Notes: generated by a model from the letters alone, not told the origin. A stretch of DNA of 10,051 nucleotides from JAHHLP01 sp041609895 (GCA_041609895.1 JBFIPX010000118.1:1-10051), one strand, 5' to 3'. Shown: positions 1 through 6,488, numbered from the stretch's first letter. Translations and numbers: made by a program.

Positions 1-394
1 TCACGAGAAAAGCTATGTGCTCGGGCGTGTGACCCGGGGTGTGAACCGCCTTGAGCTCGATGTTGCCGATCTTGAAAGTGTCGCCGTCGTGAAGCAAGGT
101 ATAGTCGTAGTCGCCCTTTTTCACCCACTCGTACTTCCAGTCGGCGTCGCCTTCGTCGGACACGTAGACCTTCACGCCGTGCTGTTCCGCAAACTCTCGT
201 GAGCCCGAAAGGAAGTCAGCATGAATGTGGGTTTCGGCAACAGCCGTTATCTCGAGACCTTCGGCAGTCGCAATCTTGACATACTGATCGATGTCTCGCT
301 CCGGGTCGATTACAATGGCCTCTCCCGTTGCCTGACAGCCAATCAGGTAGGCGTATTGCGCCAACCGTTCGTCGAAAATCTGACGGAATAGCAT
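1..394 (-). CDS. MBL-fold persulfide dioxygenase-like hydrolase (N-terminal part, probably rhodanese-fused)
   Basis: The visible 131 residues are the N-terminal part of a metallo-beta-lactamase-fold protein; the rest lies beyond the left edge. The metal-binding motif THIHADFLSG covers residues 55-64 (H56, H58, D60), and a second motif, HTPGHTPEH, covers 118-126 with H122 as the probable ligand. The opening MLFRQIFDERLAQYAYLIGC matches the ETHE1/CstB/Blh-like branch, whose members oxidise glutathione or other low-molecular-weight persulfides using a single iron. In this branch the MBL domain is often followed by rhodanese domains (sulfurtransferase); that part cannot be seen here. The ATG at 392-394 is supported by AGAGGT (403-408) with 8-nt spacing. 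It is the last visible gene of a module with the two YeeE-type proteins upstream (60-bp gap), which supports a role in cytoplasmic sulfane-sulfur detoxification or use. Family assignment is firm; the exact substrate and the fusion are inference. Confidence 0.88.
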   Translation of the reverse strand, partial: MLFRQIFDERLAQYAYLIGCQATGEAIVIDPERDIDQYVKIATAEGLEITAVAETHIHADFLSGSREFAEQHGVKVYVSDEGDADWKYEWVKKGDYDYTLLHDGDTFKIGNIELKAVHTPGHTPEHIAFLV

Positions 395-454
395 GGTTGG
401 TAACCTCTAGAATTTCGTTTCTCTATTGAAAGCGTTGGTTGGTTAAAGGATAGA

Positions 455-943
455 CTAGTGCGGCAGCTTGGGTCGCAGAGCAGCATACGTCCAGGTACCC
501 GCGAGCGCACCCAGCAGCGCGACGGCCATCACCAGTACGCCGTTTCCGAGCAGAGCGAAGATCGGACCCGGGCATGCTCCCGTAAGCGCCCATCCAAGTC
601 CGAAGACGGTGCCGCCGATCCAGTATCGATATCCCTTTCCCCAGTCCTTGGGCGGGATGCTGATGGCGTCTCCGTTGAACGATTTGGTCTGGCGCTTCTT
701 GATCAGGTAAACCGACAGCGCCGCTACCGCTACTGCAGCACCGATAACGCCGTACATGTGAAAGGCCTGAAAGCGAAACATCTCCTGGATGCGAAACCAC
801 GAGATAACCTCACTCTTCGTAAGAACGATGCCGAAGAAGATTCCTACAGCGAAGTACTTCAACAGTCCGTCTTTGCGCGGCATCTGTGAACCTTCGGACG
901 TGGTCGCTGCGGCTGCTGTCTGCTGATAATCGATAGTCTGCAT
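455..943 (-). CDS. DUF6691/YeeE-YedE-type sulfur transport membrane protein (second half)
   Basis: This 162-residue membrane protein resembles the C-terminal half of YeeE/YedE proteins (DUF6691-like). After a polar N-terminus of about 25 residues, membrane segments lie near 27-43, 62-82, 106-122 and 126-153. The family motif GWALTGACPGP (117-127) carries C124, the type of conserved cysteine that contacts thiosulfate in characterised YeeE/TsuA transporters. The ATG at 943 was chosen because GGAGGT (948-953) lies 4 nt upstream; the alternative Met21 has no comparable site. That SD overlaps the TAG stop of the preceding YeeE gene, so the two are probably translationally coupled and act as a pair, each supplying half of the pore. 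The MBL-fold gene follows. Thiosulfate is the substrate of studied relatives; for this protein it is inferred. Confidence 0.85.
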   Translation of the reverse strand: MQTIDYQQTAAAATTSEGSQMPRKDGLLKYFAVGIFFGIVLTKSEVISWFRIQEMFRFQAFHMYGVIGAAVAVAALSVYLIKKRQTKSFNGDAISIPPKDWGKGYRYWIGGTVFGLGWALTGACPGPIFALLGNGVLVMAVALLGALAGTWTYAALRPKLPH

Positions 944-947
944 GACG

Positions 948-953
948 ACCTCC
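948..953 (-). promoter_or_regulatory. Shine-Dalgarno overlapping the upstream stop codon
   Basis: GGAGGT on the minus strand sits 4 nt before the ATG at 943. Its first G is also the last base of the upstream YeeE stop codon TAG (953-955). This fixes the start of the DUF6691-like gene and suggests termination-reinitiation coupling between the two membrane-protein genes. Confidence 0.75.
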
Positions 954-1507
954 TACAGCAAGATTGGAAGAATGAAGTAGGTGGCAATCAGGCCCCCGGC
1001 GAAGAAGCCGAGAACGGCAATCAGCGACGGGAACTGCAGATTGGCGAGCCCAGATATCGCATGACCGGAAGTACATCCGCCCGCATAGCGCGATCCAAAT
1101 CCGACCAGAAAACCACCCACCACGATCATGATGATGCCCGGCAACGTGCCTAGCCCGGACCACGAGAAAATCTCTGTTGGCACAAGGCCGGTGAAGTCCG
1201 AGATGCCGAGGGCGGCGAGATCGGATTTGGTAGCCTGCGATATGGCGATCGGGTCCGGATTGTTCAGCAATGTGTACGCGACAAAACCGCCGACGATGGT
1301 TCCAAGGGCAAATGTGAGATTCCACTTGCCTGCCTTCCAGTCGTATTTCAGAAACTCGACGTTGCCAAGCGTTGCAGCACACATGTGACGCAGGTTCTCG
1401 GAAACGCCGAACTGTCGGTTGCCGATCAGCAGCAGGACCGGAACTACCAAACCGATGATCGGTCCCGCGACGTACCAGGGCCACGGCTGTGAAATGAACT
1501 CAAGCAT
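953..1507 (-). CDS. YeeE/YedE family sulfur transport membrane protein (first half)
   Basis: This 184-residue integral membrane protein of the YeeE/YedE (DUF395, sulf_transp) family has hydrophobic segments near residues 12-29, 64-81, 122-138 and 160-180. The signature FGSRYAGGCTSGHAISGL (137-154) contains the conserved C145, with a second cysteine at C43. In full-length relatives such as TsuA, conserved cysteines relay thiosulfate through the membrane. Here the function is split over this gene and the next one, nine bases downstream. The ATG at 1507 was chosen: GGAGGAGG (1516-1523) lies 8 nt upstream. A TTG three bases earlier (1510, 5-nt spacing) would add one residue and cannot be excluded. 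It is the first gene of the sulfur module, divergent from the ArsR gene at 1938, and so is the likely direct target of that regulator. Confidence 0.88.
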   Translation of the reverse strand: MLEFISQPWPWYVAGPIIGLVVPVLLLIGNRQFGVSENLRHMCAATLGNVEFLKYDWKAGKWNLTFALGTIVGGFVAYTLLNNPDPIAISQATKSDLAALGISDFTGLVPTEIFSWSGLGTLPGIIMIVVGGFLVGFGSRYAGGCTSGHAISGLANLQFPSLIAVLGFFAGGLIATYFILPILL

Positions 1508-1515
1508 CAAATCTG

Positions 1516-1523
1516 CCTCCTCC
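1516..1523 (-). promoter_or_regulatory. Strong Shine-Dalgarno of the YeeE gene
   Basis: GGAGGAGG on the minus strand, 8 nt before the ATG at 1507. It decides the start codon and contrasts with most other genes in the window, which lack such a site. Confidence 0.7.
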
Positions 1524-1530
1524 TGGGATA

Positions 1531-1553
1531 GTGAGTTCAGGTATATTCCTCAC
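1531..1553. promoter_or_regulatory. Candidate ArsR operator in the YeeE leader
   Basis: Inverted repeat GTGAG-N13-CTCAC (1531-1535 and 1549-1553) with an AT-rich centre containing TATATTC. It lies 24-46 nt upstream of the YeeE ATG, just downstream of the -10-like TATTAC, where a bound repressor would block transcription. ArsR/BigR-type regulators bind AT-rich palindromes of about this size. No experimental or comparative support is visible. Confidence 0.3.
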
Positions 1554-1590
1554 AAGTAATAAGTGTTCCCGACGTTGCGTCTGCCGTTCC

Positions 1591-1612
1591 TCGCGCGGTG
1601 CGCGACCTTTTT
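1591..1612 (+). terminator. Terminator-like hairpin with T tract
   Basis: TCGCGC-GGT-GCGCGA (1591-1605) forms a 6-bp GC-rich stem with a 3-nt loop, followed by CC and TTTTT (1608-1612) on the plus strand. No plus-strand gene lies upstream in the window, so if functional it would stop antisense transcripts emerging from the sulfur module before they reach the regulator gene. The short stem and the offset, short T tract make this weak. Confidence 0.25.
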
Positions 1613-1891
1613 GGACGACCTCAGTGTGGGTACGACCATACGGTCGCACTCAAGGCCGAATGATGCAAGCCTGAGAAGTATGCCGTGGTCGTAATCCATC
1701 CCCTCACACGCAATCAACCACTCGGACGGGGTTTATTTGCGATATTTACAGAACGGATTGCCCTCGTGGGCCGCCGCCTGCCTTTCGACGTGACTTTCTG
1801 AAGATGTCGAAGTCCGTCAATTCCGGCGCGGGCAAGCCCGATCGATTACCCGGCAAGGGACGCATCGCCCCGCGGGATCATTTCTTGTTCA

Positions 1892-1906
1892 CGAGCTTAA
1901 TACTCG
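1892..1906. promoter_or_regulatory. Candidate operator at the arsR-type promoter
   Basis: Imperfect palindrome CGAGCTTAATACTCG (CGAG arms at 1892-1895 and 1903-1906) overlaps the first of two TAATAC hexamers and lies about 32 nt upstream of the regulator's ATG. Autoregulation is usual for ArsR repressors, so a site here is expected. The match itself is short and could be chance. Confidence 0.22.
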
Positions 1907-1937
1907 CTGGTAATACAAGGCTGCAACTTCGTAAACG

Positions 1938-2258
1938 ATGTCCAGTCAACTCGTGCCCAAGGCTCTTATAGACGCAGCGGCGCGTCGTTTCCGGATTTTG
2001 TCGGAACCGGTGCGGCTAATGTTACTGAACCATCTCAACCGCTCCGGACCCATGAATGTCCAGGAGCTCGTAGACGCGACAGGGCAAAAGCAGGCCAACG
2101 TCAGCAAACATCTCCTGCAGATGTGTGATGCCGGAATTCTTGAGCGACAACGCAAGGGCCAGAATGTGTTCTATCGAATCACGGACCCGACGATATCGGC
2201 GATCTGCCTGCTGGTCTGCGGGCAACTGAAGGATCAGTTGGCGGAAGAGGCTGCCTGA
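1938..2258 (+). CDS. ArsR-family winged-helix transcriptional regulator
   Basis: This 106-residue protein has the standard length and order of an ArsR/SmtB repressor. Helix 2 carries RFRILSEPVRLMLL (17-30), the helix-turn-helix covers about 41-67 (NVQELVDATGQKQANVSKHL), the beta wing about 68-82 (ERQRKGQNVFYRI), and the C-terminal dimerisation helix starts near 84. Cysteines are C63, just after the recognition helix, and C90 and C94 in the last helix (CLLVC). These are candidate metal, persulfide or disulfide sensing residues. The gene is divergent from the YeeE/MBL module, so it most likely represses that module until sulfane sulfur or polysulfide reacts with its thiols, as BigR and SqrR do; metal sensing is the alternative. 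No SD is visible before the ATG. Its 3' end overlaps recJ by 25 bp tail-to-tail. Family is certain; the ligand is inferred. Confidence 0.9.
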   Translation: MSSQLVPKALIDAAARRFRILSEPVRLMLLNHLNRSGPMNVQELVDATGQKQANVSKHLLQMCDAGILERQRKGQNVFYRITDPTISAICLLVCGQLKDQLAEEAA

Positions 2259-3988
2259 CTGGTTCCGATAGGACGTATGTCCTTTGCCTGAAGCTGAAGG
2301 GATTTGCGACCGTTCCAGACGCGCTCGTCTATCGAGAAGAGCATCTCGAGTGGTTCGCCGTCCCGCCTCGACCTATCCAGCATTGCCAGCCGGTAGCCCA
2401 GCCCGAACCCTATCACCTCCATCGGCCTGCATTCCGATTGCCTTACTACGAGCTTGATGTGGGCGTTGTCATGGCCAACCGTACGCGGCCGACCTAGAAC
2501 ACGGAGATTGTCAGCACGATAGACGGGGCGCTCGTTGGTGGGGCCGTGCGGGGCGAACTGTCGGAGCACGGCCCAGAATCTGGAGTCTATCGCCCCAAGC
2601 GACAGCCGGGAATCGTAGTCGATCGCCGGGACAAATGTGTCAGCGGTGGCTTGCTCCTCTACGGCTCTCCGAAATCGATCCGTCAAGGACGGTATTCGAT
2701 CCGGCTGGATGGACAATCCCGCAGCGAAGTCGTGACCGCCGAAATCCTCCAGTAGGTCCGCGCATTCACTAACGGCATCGAAGATGTTGATTCCCGGGAC
2801 GGATCTCGCGGAGCCCTTGGCAACGCCATTAACAGTGGTCAAGAGTATGGCCGGACGGACGAATCGTTCGACGATGCGGCTCGCGACGATTCCTATGACA
2901 CCGGGGTGCCACTCGCTGTTGTGAAGTACGATGCCAGCGCCGAGATCGCCTTCGTACAGCTCCTCAACCATTTGCACGGCAGCATCCGCGGTCTCTCGAT
3001 CAATCATGCGGCGCCGGCTATTCGTTTCCTCGAGCTCGGAGGCGAGCAACTCGGCGGATCCGTCGTCCGTCGCGAGTAAGAGCTCGACAGCCCTCGCGGC
3101 ATCACCGAGGCGCCCAGCAGCATTGATTCGGGGCCCCAGGGAGAAGACAATGCCTCTCGTGGTGCAGCTTGCAAGGTCTGTGCCCGCGGCCTTCGCGAGC
3201 GCACGGATCCCGAGTCTCGGCGTTGACTGGAGTCGGCTTAATCCCTCCTGCATGAGGATCCTGTTCTCACCGTGAAGCGGCACGATGTCGCTCGCGATCG
3301 AGAGTGCGACCAGGTCGAGTAGTTCGACGGCTTCATCAACCGTTCGGCCGAGGTAATCCAGCGTGGCGCAAACCAGTTTGTACCCGATCCCGCAGCCCGA
3401 CAGCTCCTCGAAGGGGTATGAACAGTCGGGTCGCTTGGGATCGAGGACGGCCGCGGCATCAGGAATATTGTCCTTGACCGTATGATGGTCACAGATGATA
3501 ACGTCGATACCGAGGTTCTTCGCGTACTTCACCTCCGCCACGGCGGTGACGCCGCAGTCAAGCACGATCATCAGGGAGGTACCCCGCTCCCTCGCCAGGT
3601 CGATGCCGGCTCGACTCAGACCATAACCGTGCTCGATTCGATGCGGTACGAAGAATCCGGCGGGAACGCCGTTCGATCTGAGGAAGGATGTAACAAGGGC
3701 CGCCGAGGTGGTTCCATCGACGTCATAGTCGCCATAGACGAGCACGGATTCGCGTGTCTGTATAGCCGCCGCGACGCGTTCGGCCGCCACGTCCATATCG
3801 GCCATCATGAACGGGTCGTGCTGATAGTCAATCGATGGACGGAAGAAGTGGCGCGCCTTCTCGAATGAATCTACTCCTCGGAGAATGAGCGAACGCGCCA
3901 GAGACTCGTCGAGGCGATTGAGTTCGGATTGGATACGACGGACGGCTAATGGGTCCTTTACCGTTCGCTCAATCCATCGGTACGTCAT
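2234..3988 (-). CDS. recJ: Single-stranded-DNA-specific exonuclease RecJ
   Basis: RecJ degrades single-stranded DNA 5' to 3' in recombinational and mismatch repair. The 584-residue length is typical. The DHH phosphoesterase core shows GDYDVDG (86-92; D87, D89, D91), LDCG (143-146), CDHH (166-169) and SDIVP (233-237). The DHHA1 domain shows GPRINAAGR (285-293), WHPGVIGIVASR (360-371), GSARS (392-396) and GGHDFAAG (417-424). The C-terminal 130 residues form the OB-like nucleic-acid-binding domain. All metal-binding motifs are intact. The start at 3988 gives MTYRWIERTVKDP, aligning with the usual RecJ N-terminus, although no SD is present. Its leader contains a 9-bp inverted repeat at 4019-4068. 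It converges on the ArsR-type gene, with a 25-bp overlap of coding ends. Confidence 0.96.
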   Translation of the reverse strand: MTYRWIERTVKDPLAVRRIQSELNRLDESLARSLILRGVDSFEKARHFFRPSIDYQHDPFMMADMDVAAERVAAAIQTRESVLVYGDYDVDGTTSAALVTSFLRSNGVPAGFFVPHRIEHGYGLSRAGIDLARERGTSLMIVLDCGVTAVAEVKYAKNLGIDVIICDHHTVKDNIPDAAAVLDPKRPDCSYPFEELSGCGIGYKLVCATLDYLGRTVDEAVELLDLVALSIASDIVPLHGENRILMQEGLSRLQSTPRLGIRALAKAAGTDLASCTTRGIVFSLGPRINAAGRLGDAARAVELLLATDDGSAELLASELEETNSRRRMIDRETADAAVQMVEELYEGDLGAGIVLHNSEWHPGVIGIVASRIVERFVRPAILLTTVNGVAKGSARSVPGINIFDAVSECADLLEDFGGHDFAAGLSIQPDRIPSLTDRFRRAVEEQATADTFVPAIDYDSRLSLGAIDSRFWAVLRQFAPHGPTNERPVYRADNLRVLGRPRTVGHDNAHIKLVVRQSECRPMEVIGFGLGYRLAMLDRSRRDGEPLEMLFSIDERVWNGRKSLQLQAKDIRPIGTSQAASSAN

Positions 3989-4493
3989 AGTCGGTCGGCA
4001 GGTGGTAGGACGTGGGAAGCTGCCCGGAAGGCGGACGGGCTCCTTGAGAAAGTCGATTGCCGGGCAGCCCTCAGTAACGCAAGATATGACAATTCACGGC
4101 CTGGGTTAATGACACTCTTGCGAACATTTCTGGCGTGGCCAAGGAAATTCTGTTGGCTATCGAGATCCGTCTTGTCTTGAGTGGGCTCATTGCTCCTTTT
4201 GGCGGAAGAGGTAATGTTTTGCCTATTCTGTTGTCACAACGACTAATCAGCCGTTCCAAAGTGCCGAACCGTCGGTTGTTCTGTTGATCGTTTGTGGGCG
4301 TGCCGTTAGGCCAATGGTATCTCATTCTTGTCCTCGCGTCGAGGGTTTGCGCACAATGAGGTCTTCATGCTTCGGCTATCTTTTCAGTATGGAACTCGTC
4401 GTCTACGTCGCTCCGCTCTCTTCGATGCACCCGACCGAAGGGTCTTTCGTATCATGACGCGGCCCTTGTCGGTTCGCTAACTCTGGTCCGCTC
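3989..4493. other. Intergenic region between recJ and the MFS gene
   Basis: A 505-bp gap between divergent genes, so it should hold both promoters. Besides the recJ-leader inverted repeat at 4019-4068, I see only weak signals: TATCTTTT at 4379-4386, loosely like the Bacteroidota -7 element TAnnTTTG on the MFS side, and a 22-codon ORF at 4389-4457. An 84-codon minus-strand ORF at 4071-4325 is probably not a gene. No tRNA, repeat or mobile-element end was recognised. Confidence 0.5.
4019..4068 (-). promoter_or_regulatory. Inverted repeat in the recJ leader, with alternative pairing
   Basis: GCTGCCCGG (4019-4027) and CCGGGCAGC (4060-4068) are perfect 9-bp complements separated by 32 nt. An inner GCCCG/CGGGC pair (4022-4026 and 4036-4040) competes for the same start-proximal arm. 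On the recJ transcript the structure would end about 30 nt before the start codon. There is no following T run on either strand, so it does not look like a simple terminator. It could be a leader switch, a protein site, or chance in GC-rich sequence. Confidence 0.35.
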
Positions 4494-5705
4494 TTGTCTC
4501 GCCGCCCGACCAACAACTTTTTCATACTGGGTGCACTCTGGCTGATGATGTTCTCCGCCAGCGCGCAGGTCATCATTGTCTCGCCAATCCTGCCCGAGAT
4601 TAGCGAAGCGCTCAATATCCGCGAGTCCCTTCAGGGTTTGCTGATTACCTCCTATACCGTGATGCTCGGTATTGTAGCGCTGATCATAGGACCGATTTCG
4701 GACAAGTTTGGTCGCCGGAGGGTGCTGCTTTTCGGCTGCGGGTTCATGGCGTTCGCTCTCGCTTTGCATGGCATCGTCAACTCTTATATCTCGATGCTGT
4801 CGGTGAGAGCACTCGCAGGCGCGGCCGGGGGCTCGCTAAGCGGGGCGGCTGTCGCGTACGTGGGTGATTATTACCCGTATTCGCGTCGCGGCTGGGCTAA
4901 TGGGTGGGTGATGAGCGGTATGGCCGTCGGGCAAATCATCGGGATACCGGTGGGAAAGATCCTTGCAGATCAGCTCGGCTTCCGATGGCCGTTCCTCATG
5001 TTTGCGATCACGATGACCTTTGCGACCGTGTTGGTGTGGCTGTTCGTTCCGCAGCCCGACGTTCAACGCGAGGAAGGCCGTCTGACGATCGGCTCCTCAA
5101 TTTTGCGATACCGCAACATGCTTAAGCTCGGGCAGGTGCGCGCGGTTTCAATCATATACCTGCTGATGTTTCTCAGCCTCGGACTTTACGTAATCTACCT
5201 GCCCACATGGCTTGAGAACGTGGTCGGTGTCAGTGGGACGGAGATCGCCTCGCTCTTCTTCGTGGGCGGACTGGCAAACGTTATCAGCAGTCCGATCGCG
5301 GGACGCTTGTCCGATCAGGTGGGTCGAAAGCCCCTGATTATCGCGTCCTGCATTGGTCTCGGCGTCGTCATGGTCCTGACGACCTATGTCATTGACGGGA
5401 TTTGGTTAGCCTATGTGCTTTTCGCTGGAGCGATGGTGATGTTTGCGCTACGAATCTCACCGCTTCAGTCCTTGATGACGGCTATTGTGCCGGACGAGCG
5501 CAGAGGCATGCTCATGAGCCTGGCGATCGCCATTGGGCAGGTGGGAATGGGACTCGGTTCCGCGCTCGCGGGTGTCACCTACACCGAGTACGGTTATGTG
5601 AGCAACACGCTGGTAGCATCGGTCGCGATCGCATTCATGGCGTGGATGGTCTATCACTACCTTGCAGAGCCTTCTCCCGATGGCGCGCCTCGTACGGCAA
5701 CCTGA
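4494..5705 (+). CDS. Major facilitator superfamily transporter (DHA1/exporter-like)
   Basis: This 403-residue inner-membrane protein has the usual length and about 12 hydrophobic segments of an MFS drug:H+ antiporter-type carrier. Motif A is GPISDKFGRRR (66-76) in the loop between helices 2 and 3, with its second-half echo GRLSDQVGRK (270-279). Helix 4 carries VRALAGAAGG (104-113) with R105, and helix 5 has the glycine-rich motif-C-like GMAVGQIIGIPVG (142-154) seen in exporters. The substrate cannot be read from the sequence. The start is TTG at 4494: an in-frame TGA at 4455-4457 bounds the reading frame and the first ATG codons lie inside helix 1, so TTG gives the expected short cytoplasmic N-terminus, though no SD is visible. 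The gene converges on the HAD gene with an 18-bp gap. Exporter of small organic molecules is the likeliest reading. Confidence 0.88.
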   Translation: MSRRPTNNFFILGALWLMMFSASAQVIIVSPILPEISEALNIRESLQGLLITSYTVMLGIVALIIGPISDKFGRRRVLLFGCGFMAFALALHGIVNSYISMLSVRALAGAAGGSLSGAAVAYVGDYYPYSRRGWANGWVMSGMAVGQIIGIPVGKILADQLGFRWPFLMFAITMTFATVLVWLFVPQPDVQREEGRLTIGSSILRYRNMLKLGQVRAVSIIYLLMFLSLGLYVIYLPTWLENVVGVSGTEIASLFFVGGLANVISSPIAGRLSDQVGRKPLIIASCIGLGVVMVLTTYVIDGIWLAYVLFAGAMVMFALRISPLQSLMTAIVPDERRGMLMSLAIAIGQVGMGLGSALAGVTYTEYGYVSNTLVASVAIAFMAWMVYHYLAEPSPDGAPRTAT

Positions 5706-5723
5706 TCAATAGCGAGCCTGATC

Positions 5724-6443
5724 CTATCCCGGAAGCAGGGTCAGGTCCGACAGGTCGGTCAGCACCAGCTCGGCACCTGCTTCCTTCAGGACTTCTGCTT
5801 GCTCCGAGGCATTCAGGTACGGCGGTACAAACCCTATAGGGAATACGCCGGCACCGATGGCAGCCTTCATGTCGTCCACCGTGTCACCGACATATGCAGC
5901 TTCGGACGGATGGTATTCCAAGTCCTGCTCGGCGAGCATCTCGAATGCACGAATAAGCGGATACGGGTGGGGCTTCGGTTGGTCGCGTTGATGCTCGCGA
6001 GCCACGAGCACTACAAAGCAATCGCTCCAATTACGAAACTCGATGGTCCATTCCGCTTCGGCAAGCGGCCGTCCGGTTACGATGCCCAGCGTGGCACGGC
6101 TACTCAGTGAGCGAAGTGTCGGACGGTCGATGAGCGCCGGTTCGTCGCGAATGTAGCCACCGAAGGCGGTGCCGACGTAGCGTTCCTGAAAGGAGTCGAT
6201 TACTTGATCGAGAACCGCGTTACCGCCGCCGTCCTGGATGAGCGCATAGGTCAGCTCCCAGTCGTCATTGAATCCGCCCCGGTTCTTGTACTTCTGAACC
6301 GCCGAGGGCTCTACGGGTCTTCCGAGGAACTCCGTGGCAGTGTCAATGATCGCTCGTCGATAGGATCTTGAAACGTCGACAAGGACGCCGTCCATGTCGA
6401 ACAGGATACATCGTATCGTTTTCGTTACGGGGTGGATCATCAT
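5724..6443 (-). CDS. HAD-IA family phosphatase-like hydrolase
   Basis: This 239-residue cytoplasmic protein has all four haloacid dehalogenase motifs: DMDGVLVD (16-23; nucleophile D16, acid/base D18), VTGRP (122-126; T123), KPHP (157-160; K157) and YVGDTVDDMKAA (184-195; D187, D190, D191). A helical cap follows motif I, placing it in subfamily IA. The segment KYKNRGGFNDDWEL (51-64) resembles the little-studied TIGR01548-type clade rather than phosphoglycolate phosphatases; this is from memory of the family and the substrate is unknown. Two ATGs are adjacent (6443 and 6440), with only a weak AGG just upstream. The start lies 14 nt past the T tract of the rho terminator, so little room exists for its own promoter. 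It follows rho on the same strand and converges with the MFS gene. Confidence 0.88.
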   Translation of the reverse strand: MMIHPVTKTIRCILFDMDGVLVDVSRSYRRAIIDTATEFLGRPVEPSAVQKYKNRGGFNDDWELTYALIQDGGGNAVLDQVIDSFQERYVGTAFGGYIRDEPALIDRPTLRSLSSRATLGIVTGRPLAEAEWTIEFRNWSDCFVVLVAREHQRDQPKPHPYPLIRAFEMLAEQDLEYHPSEAAYVGDTVDDMKAAIGAGVFPIGFVPPYLNASEQAEVLKEAGAELVLTDLSDLTLLPG

Positions 6444-6457
6444 CCTGCGCTCGAAAC

Positions 6458-6488
6458 AAAAAAGGTCCGCCGCGAGGCGCGGCGGACC
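6458..6488 (-). terminator. Rho-independent terminator after rho
   Basis: On the minus strand an 11-bp perfect stem, GGTCCGCCGCG paired with CGCGGCGGACC (6478-6488 and 6464-6474), with a 3-nt loop, is followed directly by six T residues (6463-6458). It begins 23 nt after the rho stop codon. This is a canonical intrinsic terminator and the strongest one in the window. It lies between rho and the HAD start codon. Confidence 0.92.

Larger units (their letters stand above)
1508..1937. promoter_or_regulatory. Divergent control region between YeeE and arsR-type genes
   Basis: A 430-bp gap with no convincing gene, containing the 5' ends of both divergent units. On the YeeE side, TATTAC (1561-1556, minus strand) is a possible -10 element, but no good -35 is visible. 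On the regulator side, two TAATAC copies (1898-1903 and 1911-1916) are -10-like, with TTGTTC (1885-1890) upstream at imperfect spacing. Short inverted repeats lie at 1531-1553, 1591-1605, 1633-1646, 1829-1840 and 1892-1906. That the region drives both units follows from gene orientation; individual promoter elements are guesses. Confidence 0.5.

Noticed and set aside
810..1484. 224-codon minus-strand ORF overlapping the YeeE gene
   Set aside because: It is an alternative frame of two well-supported membrane-protein genes with good SDs and family motifs; its own translation is Arg/His/Cys-rich and has no recognisable domain.
1633..1646. CGACC-ATAC-GGTCG hairpin as a terminator
   Set aside because: The 5-bp stem has no adjacent T run on either strand.
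4071..4325. 84-codon minus-strand ORF between recJ and the MFS gene, with a GAGG-like site before its ATG
   Set aside because: The protein is unrecognisable, uses AGA arginine codons repeatedly, has little third-position GC bias, and overlaps the region where promoters are expected.
5701..5724. Direct repeat CCTGATC between the MFS and HAD genes as a mobile-element or attachment scar
   Set aside because: It is only 7 bp, part of it is MFS coding sequence and stop, and no transposase or integrase is nearby.
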